NCBI RefSeq assembly: GCF_004785685.1 | Contig: NZ_SRPF01000001.1 | Location: 372,001-436,000 of the forward strand | From: Marinobacter confluentis | GTDB lineage: Bacteria; Pseudomonadota; Gammaproteobacteria; Pseudomonadales; Oleiphilaceae | Length of the DNA: 64,000 nt | Direction: 5' to 3' | Shown: positions 8,664-18,863 of the stretch, piece by piece | How the letters are laid out: each line of letters opens with the position of its first letter | How positions within the stretch are numbered: position 1 is the stretch's first letter | The notes under the pieces: generated by a model | The model's database searches: none | What the model saw: only the letters and a program-made list of their open reading frames with translations | Told to the model about the DNA's origin: nothing | Program-made: the position numbers and the translations under genes

Positions 8664-11600
8664 TTAATTGCTCCCTTCGGTCTTGCTGGCTTCTTCGGCT
8701 GCGCGACGACGCTTGCGAACTTCCCGCGGGTCATTGTAGGCACGGCCTGGTGTTACCGGCGGCGTTTGATCTGCTGGTGCCGGGGTTTCCTCAGCAGTTG
8801 ACGGCGCTTCCTCTGTCGGTGCAGGGGTTTCTTTTGCGGCTGCAGGTTCCTCTTCCAAAGCTGCAGGTGCTTCGTCATTTGGGGTCGCCGCAGGCTGCGG
8901 CGTTTCCGGCTCTGGCCGAACCTGCTTTTCTTCGTCCTGAGTCGCTACTGGCTCCTGCTCCTGTTTCGGCTCGGGCTCTGCGTGAGCAACCTCGGGCTTC
9001 ACAGTTTCTGACTTGGCCACCTCTGGTTCAGTCGCTTCTGCCTCGGCAACGGTCGGCTCAGCAACCTCGGGCTCAGTGACGTCAGGCTGAGTGGGCTCGG
9101 GTCGGGATGCCTCAGGGGCGGATTCCGACGCCTCAGGCTTGGCGCTCTCTGGAGTGGCTTCTTCGGCCGGGGCCTGCTTCTTCCCAGCAGCCTTGCGGGC
9201 AGACGTCCGGCGCGGGCGTGAAGGCCGACGTTCTTCCGGTGCTTTCGCCTCTTCTGGAGTCTTGGGCTCGGCTTCTGAAGCTTTACCCTCGGCGGCTGGT
9301 GCCTCAGGCTCGGCTGGCTCAACGGTTTGTGCCGTTGCCTCCGCTGCCGGGGCTTCTTCCGGGTGATCAGCGGGTGAGTCTTCCGGCGACGGGCTTGCCT
9401 CAGGCAGGATATCAGAGGCTTTCACTCGCTCTTTTACCGTTCTTTCGGCAACCGGTTCCTCTGCAGGGGCTGCTACCGGAGTCTCTTTCCGATCCTCCAG
9501 CGCGGTGTCCTTCTGGTCTTCCGGCTGGGTGTCCTTCTGATGGCGCTCACTGCGGGTGTTTTTCCGTTCAGCAGGCGTGGTTGAAGGCGTTTCAGCGGCG
9601 GATCCGTCGCGGTTGCGATTGCGCCGAGGTTTACGGCGTTTTTCTTCGGCTCCGGCTTTTTCCGGGGTCGCTGATGTTCTATCGGCAGTCACGCTGCTTT
9701 TGGCGGTCTGTGACCCAGCCGTCTGGGACGCAGTAGCTTGCGGGCTGCCCGTTGACGATGCCGCTGCCTGGGATGTACCAGCCGTTCTGGTCTGAGAGGC
9801 ATCGGTGGTATCGTTCTGGTCGCGGCCGGGCTGCTTGCCACGGTTGCGGTTACGATTATTGCCGCGGTTGCGGCCACGATTTTCATCGTTTCGTGCCTGG
9901 CCCGGTCCGTTCTGACGGCGCTCGTTACCGGTGCGGTTTCCATTGCCGGATGAGCTGTCATCTCTGGCGACTCTGGATTTTCTGCGTTCCTGGCGATCCT
10001 GACCCCGACGGTCGTCACGATTCGGTCTTTCAGTGCCAGAGCTGCGTGGTGCGGGCTCCCCAATGATTTCTTCGCCGCTGAAGAAGTCGGCAATCTTGCG
10101 GCCGAGTCTGCTGAACAGGCTTTCGGTCGGTTCTTTGGCCGCTTCTGGTTTGGCGGCCGTTGCAGGGGCCGCTGAAGGGGCGGGAGCGGTGGGTCGAATC
10201 GCCTTCACTGCCGCCTGTTCGCGAGCCGGCGGAGGAGTAACCGGTGCCTCCAGAATTTCCTCTTCGCGCTGATTGTATTCCTGGGCAACCTGGTAGCTTG
10301 AAACATGCTCTGCGCCAGTTTCATCGTCACGCATACGCACGATTTCAAAGTGCGGCGTTTCCATGTGCGGCGCAGGCACCACAACAACCTGTACTTCCTG
10401 GCGGGCTTCAATGTCAGCCAGCTGTTTACGTTTTTCGTTAAGCAGGAAGGTGGCAACGGCGACCGGCACAATGGCGCGTACTTCGCCGGTTTTCTCTTTG
10501 GAGGATTCCTCAAAGATCAGGCGCATGATGCTCAGCGCCAGGGATTCGATGCCACGAATGGTGCCCTGGCCTTCACAACGGGGGCAGACTTCGCTGCGGG
10601 TTTCGCCCAGTGACGGACGCAGGCGCTGGCGCGACATTTCCAGCAGGCCGAAGCGCGAGATTTTGCCAACCTGAACCCGGGCGCGGTCAATTTCCAGCGC
10701 TTCCCGAACTTTCTGTTCAACTTCGCGCTGGTGCTTGGCGGGGGTCATATCAATAAAGTCGATGACAATCAGGCCGCCCATGTCACGGAGCCGCAGTTGC
10801 CTGGCGATTTCTTCCGCCGCTTCAAGGTTGGTCTGACGTGCGGTTTCCTCGATGTCCTGGCCTTTGGTGGCCCGGGACGAGTTAATGTCGATGGAAACCA
10901 GAGCTTCGGTGGGGTCGATCACAATCGAGCCGCCTGACGGAAGTTTTACTTCACGCTGGAAGGCCGTTTCGATCTGGCCTTCGATCTGGTACCGGCTGAA
11001 AAGAGGGATTTCATCCTTATACAGCTTGATCTTGTTTTCAAAGCTGGGCATGACTGCGCGAACAAAGTTCAGCACGTCTTCGTAAACGGTGTCTGAATCG
11101 ATCAGGACTTCGCCAATGTCCTGGCGGAGGTAGTCACGCACGGCGCGGATAATGACGTTGCTTTCCTGATGAATCAGGAAGGGCGCCTTGCGCTCACTGG
11201 CGGCTTCCGAGATGGCTTCCCAGAACTGGACCAGATAGTTGAGGTCCCACTGGAGCTCCTCGGAAGAGCGGCCAATGCCGGCGGTACGCACAATGATACC
11301 CATGGACTTGGGCACCTGGACGTCGTTCATGGCTTCTTTGAGCTGGGCCCGCTCGTCACCCTCGATGCGTCGGGAAATACCACCGGCGCGGGGGTTGTTT
11401 GGCATCAGTACCAGATAGCGACCAGCCAGGGAGATAAACGTGGTCAGTGCAGCGCCTTTATTGCCGCGCTCCTCTTTGTCTACCTGGATGATGACTTCCT
11501 GGCCCTCAGAGACCACTTCCTTGATATTGATCTTGCCTTCAATCTGGCCGGGCGATTTCTTGAAGTATTCCTTGGAGATTTCCTTGAGCGGAAGGAAGCC

Positions 11601-11795
11601 GTGGCGTTCAGCGCCAAAGTCTACGAACGCGGCCTCAAGGCTGGGTTCTACGCGGGTAATGCGGCCCTTGTATATGTTGGCTTTTTTCTGTTCACGAGAG
11701 CTGGATTCAATGTCCAGATCGAACAGTCGTTGTCCATCGACCAGAGCTACGCGCAACTCTTCGGGATGAGTCGCATTTATCAGCATTCTTTTCAT
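8664..11795 (-). CDS. rne: ribonuclease E
   Basis: The 1043-aa endoribonuclease is the core of the RNA degradosome and matures rRNA and tRNA. Catalytic half: S1 domain at about residues 35-125 ([20 protein letters not shown]), DNase I-like site with Asp in VSIDINSSR (near 303) and VIDFIDM (near 346), and the zinc-link CPRC near 404-407 that holds the tetramer. From about residue 530 the protein becomes a low-complexity scaffold: an Arg/Asn-rich RNA-binding stretch ([14 protein letters not shown]) and then about 300 residues rich in Pro, Ala and Glu with imperfect PEVAE-type repeats. It ends with [15 protein letters not shown], which resembles a short C-terminal motif I recall from Pseudomonas RNase E. 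It is probably cotranscribed with the downstream UPF0149 gene. Confidence 0.97.
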   Translation of the reverse strand: MKRMLINATHPEELRVALVDGQRLFDLDIESSSREQKKANIYKGRITRVEPSLEAAFVDFGAERHGFLPLKEISKEYFKKSPGQIEGKINIKEVVSEGQEVIIQVDKEERGNKGAALTTFISLAGRYLVLMPNNPRAGGISRRIEGDERAQLKEAMNDVQVPKSMGIIVRTAGIGRSSEELQWDLNYLVQFWEAISEAASERKAPFLIHQESNVIIRAVRDYLRQDIGEVLIDSDTVYEDVLNFVRAVMPSFENKIKLYKDEIPLFSRYQIEGQIETAFQREVKLPSGGSIVIDPTEALVSIDINSSRATKGQDIEETARQTNLEAAEEIARQLRLRDMGGLIVIDFIDMTPAKHQREVEQKVREALEIDRARVQVGKISRFGLLEMSRQRLRPSLGETRSEVCPRCEGQGTIRGIESLALSIMRLIFEESSKEKTGEVRAIVPVAVATFLLNEKRKQLADIEARQEVQVVVVPAPHMETPHFEIVRMRDDETGAEHVSSYQVAQEYNQREEEILEAPVTPPPAREQAAVKAIRPTAPAPSAAPATAAKPEAAKEPTESLFSRLGRKIADFFSGEEIIGEPAPRSSGTERPNRDDRRGQDRQERRKSRVARDDSSSGNGNRTGNERRQNGPGQARNDENRGRNRGNNRNRNRGKQPGRDQNDTTDASQTRTAGTSQAAASSTGSPQATASQTAGSQTAKSSVTADRTSATPEKAGAEEKRRKPRRNRNRDGSAAETPSTTPAERKNTRSERHQKDTQPEDQKDTALEDRKETPVAAPAEEPVAERTVKERVKASDILPEASPSPEDSPADHPEEAPAAEATAQTVEPAEPEAPAAEGKASEAEPKTPEEAKAPEERRPSRPRRTSARKAAGKKQAPAEEATPESAKPEASESAPEASRPEPTQPDVTEPEVAEPTVAEAEATEPEVAKSETVKPEVAHAEPEPKQEQEPVATQDEEKQVRPEPETPQPAATPNDEAPAALEEEPAAAKETPAPTEEAPSTAEETPAPADQTPPVTPGRAYNDPREVRKRRRAAEEASKTEGSN

Positions 11796-12251
11796 GGGAA
11801 AGAAAGGGTTCCTGTCGTTTTGTGATGACAGAAAACCGGGGGGATTTCATCAGCGAAGCAGAACGTGCGTGCCGCGGGGCTCCGTAATGCAGAGCAGGCC
11901 GACGGCCAGACAGATCAGACCAGAGCGGAGTAAAGCCCCGTCGATCCGAGTCTACCGCCGACGATTCCACTGCAAAAATACAGTGAAGAGTCGAATGAGG
12001 TCGTTGTCTGTAGACGCATGTTATCCGTTTTCAGGTTCACGCTGGCGCCTTGGGTCTCACGTCGTATTCGTATGCTGGACGGCCCGGCCCTGCGTGCTGG
12101 CAAAGATTTTTCGCGATGTAGCCCGACGGTTCTCCGTACGGTTACCATATCCCGCCAGACTCTGGTTTCCTTCCAGGGTATTGCCCCTGAGGTTTTTTCC
12201 CTAGAGCCAGTGGGAATTTTCCAATCGCCGTGCCCGATAATGATTGGGCTT

Positions 12252-12286
12252 CCGGCGCTCAAACTGTTTACCGGCGTTCAAACTGT
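12252..12286. repeat. 16-bp near-perfect direct repeat upstream of rluC
   Basis: CCGGCGCTCAAACTGT (12252-12267) and CCGGCGTTCAAACTGT (12271-12286) differ by one base and are offset by 19 bp, about two helical turns. The second copy overlaps the putative -35 element of rluC, so it could be a regulator site. Confidence 0.7.
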
Positions 12287-12304
12287 CTATTAGTGTCGGT
12301 ATAC
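12277..12304 (+). promoter_or_regulatory. putative sigma-70 promoter for rluC
   Basis: TTCAAA (12277-12282) and TATACT (12299-12304) with a 16-bp spacer resemble -35 and -10 elements. The -10 is good and the -35 matches at four of six positions. The start of rluC is about 120 bp downstream, so the leader would contain the 12321-12336 hairpin. Confidence 0.4.
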
Positions 12305-12425
12305 TCTGCCGCTCCGGCTTCTGGCGTTAGCGCCAGGCCGTAGACAAACGGCAAATCACGTCGGAATATAACAGTATTGTTCCGACCCTTCAATCCCGGG
12401 CGTTGTTCGGCAATTTAAGGCATTT

Positions 12426-13466
12426 ATGTCACGGTCACCCAGACACAGGCGTACTCCCAGCCAGTCATCGAAGGAGCCGCCCGCGACGGCCCGCAGCGCC
12501 CAGCCGGGGGAAACGCGCCAGGGCGTTCGCAAGGTGGTGGTGGATGAAGATAACGCCGGCCAACGGGTGGACAATTATCTGATGGCCCAGGTCCGGGATC
12601 TTCCCCGCAGCATTATCTACCGCATCATCCGTAAGGGTGAAGTCAGGGTGAATAAAGGAAGGGTCAAGCCCGACACTCGCCTGAAGGCCGGCGATGAGGT
12701 TCGCATTCCTCCGGTCACTCGGCGGGAAAAGCCAGCGCAGGTGGTGCCCGGTGCGCGGGTCCAGAATGTAATGGAAGGCGCGATCATCTTCGAGAACGAT
12801 CAGATGCTTGTGGTGAACAAACCCTCAGGCATCGCCGTTCATGGTGGCAGCGGCGTTGATTTCGGACTGATTGAGGTGCTGCGGGCGGCGCGGCCCCAGT
12901 CGAAATTCCTGGAGCTGGTGCACCGTCTTGATCGGGACACATCGGGACTGATCATGGTGGCGAAAAAGCGCTCCGCGCTGCGTTACCTGCAGGATGAGCT
13001 GCGCCAAAAGCGGATTCGCAAACACTATCATGCGTTGGTGTCCGGGCAGTGGGATCCGGCGGTGGCACGGGTCAGTGAGCCACTTTTGCGGTTCGAACTG
13101 AAATCCGGAGAGCGGCGGGTGAGGGTGGACGCGGCTGGCAAGGAATCGCTGACACTGTTTCGCTGCCTGAAGCAGTTCAGCGGTTACACCCTGGTTCAGG
13201 CATCGCCGGTAACCGGCAGGACCCATCAGATTCGCGTGCACAGCGCCTGGGCTGGCCACCCGATTGCGGGCGATGACAAGTACATGGATGATGTCAGCCT
13301 GAAAGCTTTCCGGTCAGCCGGTGGCGAGCGACTGATGCTCCACGCCAGGGCGCTGGAATTCACTTTGCCGTCGACGGGGGAGCCGATAAGACTTGAGGCG
13401 CCCTACGACGATGCGTTCGGGAGCATTGTCTCCAAATTCGGCGCCCGGCTCGAAACCGGTGAATAG
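12426..13466 (+). CDS. rluC: 23S rRNA pseudouridine synthase C
   Basis: The 346-aa RluA-family enzyme in E. coli makes pseudouridine at 23S positions 955, 2504 and 2580. A basic N-terminal tail of about 35 residues precedes an S4 RNA-binding domain (AGQRVDNYLMAQ ... KGEVRVNKGRVK). The catalytic aspartate is in LVHRLDRDTSGLIMVA near residue 165, and the C-terminal TGRTHQIRVH motif is present. It is divergent from rne, as in other gammaproteobacteria, and is followed 21 bp later by a HAD phosphatase gene. Confidence 0.94.
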   Translation: MSRSPRHRRTPSQSSKEPPATARSAQPGETRQGVRKVVVDEDNAGQRVDNYLMAQVRDLPRSIIYRIIRKGEVRVNKGRVKPDTRLKAGDEVRIPPVTRREKPAQVVPGARVQNVMEGAIIFENDQMLVVNKPSGIAVHGGSGVDFGLIEVLRAARPQSKFLELVHRLDRDTSGLIMVAKKRSALRYLQDELRQKRIRKHYHALVSGQWDPAVARVSEPLLRFELKSGERRVRVDAAGKESLTLFRCLKQFSGYTLVQASPVTGRTHQIRVHSAWAGHPIAGDDKYMDDVSLKAFRSAGGERLMLHARALEFTLPSTGEPIRLEAPYDDAFGSIVSKFGARLETGE

Positions 13467-13487
13467 CCTTCGGTCAGGAAATTCGTT

Positions 13488-14135
13488 ATGGATGTAAAGG
13501 TAGTCATATTTGATTGGGACGGGACTCTGGTTGATTCCGTTGAGCACATTGCCGAAAGCCTGCACCAGGCCGCCACCGACCTGGGTTACCCCGAGCTTGA
13601 GCGGGAAGCCTACCGGGACATTATCGGGCTGGGGATGGTCGAAGCCCTGCACAAGCTGTATCCCGGCATCACTCATGAAGAAATGACCCGTATTCGCGAG
13701 GGCTATTCGGCCTACTTCTTTGCCAAGGTGACAACACCCCAGAATGTGTTTGCGGGTATGGCCGATGTGGTTGCCGATCTGCGCGCGTCGGGCCGCGGCT
13801 GTTCAGTCGCCACCGGTAAAAGCCGGCGTGGTCTGGAAGGGGCGCTGGTGTCCAGCGGTCTGGGGCCGCACTTTGACACCACCCGTTGCGCCGACGAGAC
13901 TCGCTCCAAGCCGGATCCGCGCATGCTTTCGGAAATTCTTGAGTTCTACAGTATCCGGCCGGAGCAGGCGGTGATGATTGGCGATACCCGCTACGACCTC
14001 GAGATGGCCCAGCGAATCGGTATGCCGTCGATAGGCGTAGAATGGGGTGTGCATCAGCGGGATGTTCTCAGGCATTACGAGCCACACGCCATTGTGGATA
14101 CGGTGGCAGATCTGCGTGGCGTATTAGGCATCTAG
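13488..14135 (+). CDS. HAD-IA family phosphatase (Gph-like)
   Basis: The product is a 215-aa haloacid dehalogenase hydrolase. Motif I is FDWDGTLVDS with the nucleophilic Asp near residue 9; motif II is VATGKS; the motif III Lys is in SKPDPRML; motif IV is MIGDTRYDLEMA. The alpha-helical cap between motifs I and II fits phosphoglycolate or nucleotide phosphatases. The substrate cannot be fixed from sequence. Its position between rluC and sppA matches Pseudomonas, and the close spacing suggests one transcript. Confidence 0.85.
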   Translation: MDVKVVIFDWDGTLVDSVEHIAESLHQAATDLGYPELEREAYRDIIGLGMVEALHKLYPGITHEEMTRIREGYSAYFFAKVTTPQNVFAGMADVVADLRASGRGCSVATGKSRRGLEGALVSSGLGPHFDTTRCADETRSKPDPRMLSEILEFYSIRPEQAVMIGDTRYDLEMAQRIGMPSIGVEWGVHQRDVLRHYEPHAIVDTVADLRGVLGI

Positions 14136-14158
14136 CAAATTACAGGCGGGACGTTTGA

Positions 14159-15196
14159 ATGAGTGATTGGGATTCAGATCAGAAATCAGGCTGGGGTGAT
14201 GAACCGGTGGATCGGGAACCTTCGCCCAGGGCTGGGCGCAGGTCACCGGCAATGCCCCCGGAAACCAGTCGCGACTGGAAGCTGATTGAAAAACTGGTGA
14301 TGTCGCTCCAGTCCGAGCAGCGCAAAAGCAGGCGCTGGGGTATTTTCTTCAAACTGCTGACGTTCACCTATCTTTTTGCCCTGTTCTTTCTGCTTCAGTT
14401 TCCGATTTCTGGCGGCATCGACAGCGGGAGCAGCAAGCACACGGCGGTTATCGATATAACCGGCACCATTGCCGCGGATGAGCTGGCCAGCGCTGACAAT
14501 ATTGTCGGGTCCCTGCGCGAGGCGTTTGAGAGCGAGAATTCTGTGGCGGTGATCATGAGAATCAACAGCCCTGGTGGCAGCCCTGTCCAGTCCGGCTATG
14601 TTTACGACGAGATGCAACGGCTGAAAGAAAAGTATCCGGACAAGAAACTGTATGCCGTGATTTCAGACGTTGGCGCATCCGGAGCTTACTACATGGCAGC
14701 GGCAGCAGACGAGATTTACGCAGACAAGGCGAGCCTGGTGGGCTCAATCGGTGTCGTGGCCGGCGGCTTCGGCTTTACCGATGCCATGGAAAAGCTGGGC
14801 GTGGACCGTCGGCTTTATACCGCCGGGGAAAACAAGGCATTTCTGGACCCCTTCTCTCCGGAGAAACAGGAGGATGTCGACTTCTGGGAAGACGTGCTGG
14901 AAACCACGCACCGGCAGTTTATCGAGAGCGTGCGCGAAGGCCGAGGTGACCGGTTGGCGGACGATGAAAAGCTGTTTTCCGGGCTGGTGTGGAGCGGTGA
15001 GCAGGCCCTGGAGCTTGGCCTGATCGATGGTCTTGGCAGTACCTCTCATGTCGCCCGTCAGATTGTAGGTCAGGAAGAACTGGTGGATTACAGCCACCGG
15101 AAGTCTCCTTTTCAGGACATTGTTGACCAGTTCGGCGTCTCAGTTGGAAGTGGCATCGCCGATTACCTGATGGAATCCAGGCTCCAGTTACGCTAG
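14159..15196 (+). CDS. sppA: S49 family signal peptide peptidase
   Basis: The 345-aa short-form SppA digests signal peptides left in the membrane. About 60 charged residues precede one N-terminal membrane helix (LLTFTYLFALFFLLQF); the catalytic domain is then periplasmic. The Ser nucleophile lies in GASGAYYMAAAADEI and the general-base Lys in KASLVGSIGVVAGG. An INSPGGSP motif near the start of the protease fold is also typical. The 3' end overlaps the convergent yceF gene by four bases. Confidence 0.92.
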   Translation: MSDWDSDQKSGWGDEPVDREPSPRAGRRSPAMPPETSRDWKLIEKLVMSLQSEQRKSRRWGIFFKLLTFTYLFALFFLLQFPISGGIDSGSSKHTAVIDITGTIAADELASADNIVGSLREAFESENSVAVIMRINSPGGSPVQSGYVYDEMQRLKEKYPDKKLYAVISDVGASGAYYMAAAADEIYADKASLVGSIGVVAGGFGFTDAMEKLGVDRRLYTAGENKAFLDPFSPEKQEDVDFWEDVLETTHRQFIESVREGRGDRLADDEKLFSGLVWSGEQALELGLIDGLGSTSHVARQIVGQEELVDYSHRKSPFQDIVDQFGVSVGSGIADYLMESRLQLR

Positions 15197-15804
15197 GAGC
15201 TGGCCGCCGGTTGCGCGGCCAGAAGCGGGTTCAGGCCCCATTGGCGGAGCATGTTGGTCAGTGCGATTAAAGGAAGGCCCACCAGGCTGTTGGGGTCCGG
15301 GCCTTCCAGTTTTTCGAAGAGCGTGATGCCCAGCCCCTCCATCTTAAAACTCCCGGCGCAGTCAAAGGGTTGTTCTACCGTCAGGTAACGTCGGATTTCT
15401 TCTGGCGTCAGTGTCCGAAAGTGGGCTCTGTAGGTTTCGCAGAGACTCAACTGCTTACCGGTTTTCGCATCCAGTAACGCCAGGCCAGTAAAGAAGGTCG
15501 CTGTCTGCCCGCTGCTGCGTGTCAATTGCTCAATGGCGGTTTCAAGGTTGCCGGGCTTTGACAGCTGTTCGCCGTTGTTCAGGCTCGCGACCTGGTCAGA
15601 ACCAATGATCCAGTGTCCGGGATAGGCGTCTGCCATTGCGGCTGCTTTCTCGCACGCAAGCCGTGTTGCCAGGGCTTCGGGTGTCTCGTTGGCCAGGGGT
15701 GTTTCGTCGATGTCAGGCGATGCCCAGGTAAAGGGCAGCCCGATCCGCGCCAGAAGTGACCGGCGATAGGGTGAGGATGAGGCGAGTAGTAGCGGTTGTG
15801 GCAT
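15193..15804 (-). CDS. yceF: Maf-family nucleotide pyrophosphatase (7-methyl-GTP type)
   Basis: The 203-aa Maf fold protein starts with PLLLASSSPYRRSLL and carries the SDQVASLN motif in place of the SDT motif of dTTP/UTP-type Maf. In E. coli, YceF hydrolyses m7GTP, a house-cleaning role, and is also next to yceD-rpmF. Here it is divergent from yceD and convergent with sppA. Confidence 0.88.
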   Translation of the reverse strand: MPQPLLLASSSPYRRSLLARIGLPFTWASPDIDETPLANETPEALATRLACEKAAAMADAYPGHWIIGSDQVASLNNGEQLSKPGNLETAIEQLTRSSGQTATFFTGLALLDAKTGKQLSLCETYRAHFRTLTPEEIRRYLTVEQPFDCAGSFKMEGLGITLFEKLEGPDPNSLVGLPLIALTNMLRQWGLNPLLAAQPAASS

Positions 15805-15923
15805 GGCTGGCTCCTGTGCGATGTGTCATGTCGTAGAATACACCTATAAGCGGCCCGGGCTCTGCCCAAAAACCGGAGGAAGTCTTTGACACCGGCGGGC
15901 CAGGCCCCTAGAATTGCGCGCCT

Positions 15924-16478
15924 ATGCCAAAAGCGCCAAACGCCGAACTGCCAAAATCCGTCGACCCCTTCAAGTTGGCGGAACAGAGTGTCGTATTGGA
16001 GGGAGAAGTTCCTCTGAGCGCATTGTCTCGTTTCCGGGATGCAGTCCATAGCGTTGGGGATGACAGCAGTTGTCGGGTTAGCCTGTCTTTTTCACAGGAC
16101 CCGGAACGGCGTCGCATGGTAACGGGTGAGCTGGAAGCCCCTGTTGTGCTGGAATGCCAGAGATGCATGGGGCCGATGCCCTACACACTGGTTTCCAGGT
16201 TCAACCTGGGTCTGGTGACATCCGATGCCCAGGCTCAGCAATTACCGAAAGAGCTTGAGCCGTTTCTGACCGAAGATTTCAGTGCTGATCTCTGGTCAAT
16301 GACGGAAGACGAACTTTTGCTGGTTCTGCCGCCATTTCCGCTTCATGAGCGCGACGAGTGTCCGGCAACGGAGACTCTGGAAGCGCTGGAACCTGAAGGC
16401 GTGGCGGACGAGCCAGAACAGAAATCCGGCGATAACCCGTTCAGCGTGTTGGCGGATTTCAAGACAAAGAAACATTAA
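15924..16478 (+). CDS. yceD: YceD family (DUF177) protein
   Basis: The 184-aa acidic protein has the CQRC motif near residue 75 and an ELLLVLPPFPLHE core, both typical of DUF177. It is almost always encoded just before rpmF, as here (39 bp gap). In some bacteria and plants DUF177 proteins influence 23S rRNA accumulation; the exact mechanism is not settled. It is the first gene of the yceD-rpmF-plsX-fab cluster. Confidence 0.9.
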   Translation: MPKAPNAELPKSVDPFKLAEQSVVLEGEVPLSALSRFRDAVHSVGDDSSCRVSLSFSQDPERRRMVTGELEAPVVLECQRCMGPMPYTLVSRFNLGLVTSDAQAQQLPKELEPFLTEDFSADLWSMTEDELLLVLPPFPLHERDECPATETLEALEPEGVADEPEQKSGDNPFSVLADFKTKKH

Positions 16479-16517
16479 ACTTTACGAACATACGTTGATC
16501 AGGTCAGGAGCATAATC

Positions 16518-16697
16518 ATGGCTGTACAGAAGAACCGAAAGACCCGCTCGAAGCGCGGTATGCGCCGTTCACACGACGCCCTGAGCACGGCAGCGCTGTC
16601 TACCGACACCACCACTGGTGAAGTTCATCGTCGTCACCACGTTTCGCCAGACGGTTTCTATCGTGGCAAGCAGGTTATCGAAGCGCGCGACGAGTAA
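16518..16697 (+). CDS. rpmF: 50S ribosomal protein L32
   Basis: The 59-aa protein reads [20 protein letters not shown] at its N-terminus, the standard L32 signature, and ends with [14 protein letters not shown]. An AGGAG ribosome site lies at 16506-16510, seven bases before the ATG. It lacks the four zinc-binding cysteines found in some L32 forms. The rpmF-plsX link couples ribosome and lipid synthesis genes and is conserved in many bacteria. Confidence 0.97.
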   Translation: MAVQKNRKTRSKRGMRRSHDALSTAALSTDTTTGEVHRRHHVSPDGFYRGKQVIEARDE

Positions 16698-16732
16698 CAT
16701 CGGGCCATTGATACTCCAGTGAGAGCCAGGTA

Positions 16733-17758
16733 ATGCCGGATCAGGATGGCGGGGCGGTAAAACCGGTCACCATCGCGATTGATGCCATGAGCGGGGATCG
16801 CGGACCTTCCGTAGTGGTTCCGGCGGCACTGGCTGCTGTGAATGAAAACGAAGCCTTGAGCATTGTTCTGGTGGGTATCCAGAGCGAGCTCGAGGCTTTG
16901 TTGCATCAGGGCCACGAGCGAATCCGTATTGTCGAGGCGGCGGACGTGGTGCGAATGCATGAGCGCCCGTCCCATGTCCTGCGGCATAAGCGCAGTTCTT
17001 CCATGGCCGTGGCGCTGGGGCTGGTGCGTGACGGCGTCGCCCAGGGTTGTGTCAGTGCCGGCAACACCGGGGCCCTGATGGCCTTCGGCCGCTCGGTTAT
17101 CCGCATGTACCCGGGTATCGAACGTCCTGCCATTGCCAAACTGATTCCGTCATTGCGGGGACGCTGCCATGTGCTCGACCTGGGTGCCAACGTTGATTCG
17201 TCGGCTGAGAACCTTTACCAGTATGCCCTGATGGGTTCTTTGATGGCCTCGGCCATATGCGGCCAGGCGGAGCCAAGAGTGGCTCTGCTCAATGTCGGCG
17301 AAGAGGAAATCAAGGGTAACGAGCAGGTGCGACTGGCGTCTCACATGTTGGCGCAATGCGACACCATCAATTACATCGGCTATATCGAGGGCAGTGATCT
17401 GTTCCGGGATGTGGCAGACGTTGTGGTTTGTGACGGTTTCGTAGGCAATATCGCCCTTAAAACCGGAGAAGGCGTTGCCGGACTGCTTATCGAATTGCTC
17501 GAGCAGGCGTTCACTAAAACCCTCTACGGCCGGTTCATCGGTTTTATGGCCAGGCCCATTATGGGTAAGTTACTGCGCCTCATGGATCCATCGCGTCATA
17601 ACGGTGCCAGTCTTCTTGGGCTCCAGGGCGTCGTTATAAAGAGCCATGGCAACGCCAATGAGCGGGCGATGCTCGCGGCGATCCGTCAGGCGGTCCGCGA
17701 AGTCCAGCTGGAAGTGCCGGGACGCATCAATGAGCGCCTCGACGACCTGATGTTCTAG
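16733..17758 (+). CDS. plsX: phosphate acyltransferase PlsX
   Basis: The 341-aa enzyme turns acyl-ACP into acyl-phosphate, the acyl donor for PlsY in phospholipid synthesis. Family motifs are IAIDAMSGDRGP near the N-terminus, SAGNTGALMAFG, and GFVGNIALKTGEG. Length is normal. A hairpin CCACCT...AGGTGG follows the stop codon at 17760-17780 without a T-run, so it is probably not a simple terminator. Confidence 0.95.
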   Translation: MPDQDGGAVKPVTIAIDAMSGDRGPSVVVPAALAAVNENEALSIVLVGIQSELEALLHQGHERIRIVEAADVVRMHERPSHVLRHKRSSSMAVALGLVRDGVAQGCVSAGNTGALMAFGRSVIRMYPGIERPAIAKLIPSLRGRCHVLDLGANVDSSAENLYQYALMGSLMASAICGQAEPRVALLNVGEEEIKGNEQVRLASHMLAQCDTINYIGYIEGSDLFRDVADVVVCDGFVGNIALKTGEGVAGLLIELLEQAFTKTLYGRFIGFMARPIMGKLLRLMDPSRHNGASLLGLQGVVIKSHGNANERAMLAAIRQAVREVQLEVPGRINERLDDLMF

Positions 17759-17896
17759 CCACCTGCGATCGCAAGGTGGTACGAATGCTCGATACCGACT
17801 AGAGTCTATCTCATGCTGCCAGATTGGCCCGCCATCAGGCTGGCTTGTACTATTGGCTAATCTTCAGTCACAGCGTAAACCGGTAATATTCTCACC

Positions 17897-18832
17897 ATGA
17901 AATCAGCCTTTATTTTTCCAGGACAGGGATCGCAGTCAGTCGGCATGCTCGCACAGGCCGCCGAAAGCTGGCCGATGATCGAAAAAACCTTTGATGAAGC
18001 CTCATCGGTGCTTGGCTACGACCTCTGGCATCTTTGCCAGCAGGGCCCCGCAGACGAGCTGAACCAGACAACCGTTACCCAGCCGGCCCTTCTTACCGCC
18101 AGCGTTGCCTTGTGGCGCCAGTGGTTTGTTGCCGGCGGCCCTTCTCCGGATTTTCTCGCAGGTCACAGTCTGGGCGAATACAGCGCTTTGGTGGCGGCAG
18201 AAAGCCTTAACTTCTTTGACGCGCTTCGGCTGGTCCGTTTGCGTGGCGAATTGATGCAGTCGGCGGTGCCGGCTGGCACTGGCAAAATGGCGGCCATTAT
18301 CGGGCTGGAAGATGATCAGGTCACCGAAGCCTGCGCGGAAGCTGCGAATGGTGAGGTAGTGTCTGCGGTGAATTTCAACGCTCCCGGTCAGGTCGTGATT
18401 GCCGGTTCAACGGCGGCGGTGGATCGGGCTATTGATGCCTGCAAGTCGAAAGGGGCTCGCAAGGCCATGGCACTCCCTGTTAGCGTGCCATCTCATTGCG
18501 CGCTCATGAGAGGCGCTGCCGAGCAGCTTGCCGAGGCGCTGGATGAAGTCGCATTTAACGATGCTGTCATTCCGGTTGTGCAGAATGTGACTGCCCGGGC
18601 CGAGACTGAAAGCGACACACTGAAAGCCAATCTGGTCAGACAGCTGTACTCACCCGTGTTGTGGACAGATTCCGTACGCGCGATGTCGGCGCAGGAAGTC
18701 CGGGTGGCAGTGGAATGTGGCGCGGGGAAAGTGCTGGCGGGATTGGCCAAGCGGATTGATCGAGACCTCACGGTGTATGGCATTGAAAGCCCGGAAGCGC
18801 TGGAGAAGGCGCTGGACGGCTTCAGGCAGTAA
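17897..18832 (+). CDS. fabD: malonyl-CoA:ACP transacylase
   Basis: The 311-aa enzyme loads malonyl groups onto ACP. It begins FIFPGQGSQSVGML; the nucleophile is the Ser of GHSLGEYSAL near residue 92, and the partner His is in PSHCALM near residue 200. The 138-bp gap from plsX is larger than elsewhere in the cluster and contains a TAATAT that could serve as a -10, so a separate promoter is possible. Confidence 0.96.
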   Translation: MKSAFIFPGQGSQSVGMLAQAAESWPMIEKTFDEASSVLGYDLWHLCQQGPADELNQTTVTQPALLTASVALWRQWFVAGGPSPDFLAGHSLGEYSALVAAESLNFFDALRLVRLRGELMQSAVPAGTGKMAAIIGLEDDQVTEACAEAANGEVVSAVNFNAPGQVVIAGSTAAVDRAIDACKSKGARKAMALPVSVPSHCALMRGAAEQLAEALDEVAFNDAVIPVVQNVTARAETESDTLKANLVRQLYSPVLWTDSVRAMSAQEVRVAVECGAGKVLAGLAKRIDRDLTVYGIESPEALEKALDGFRQ

Positions 18833-18863
18833 CCTCATTTCTGAAACAGTTAGGGAGTAAACC

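Larger units (their letters stand above)
11796..12425. other. 630-bp intergenic region: rne leader and rluC promoter region
   Basis: No credible gene was found. rne and rluC are divergent here. In E. coli the rne mRNA has a long 5' leader through which RNase E controls its own mRNA, and this gap is large enough for a similar leader on the minus strand; that is inference from position only, and I could not pick a convincing minus-strand promoter. Near rluC there is a near-perfect direct repeat (12252-12286) and a perfect hairpin CTGGCG-ttag-CGCCAG at 12321-12336. Confidence 0.6.

Noticed and set aside
17760..17781. Hairpin CCACCT...AGGTGG with a GCGATCGC centre after plsX
   Set aside because: It has no T-run, so it is not a typical terminator, and no other role is evident.
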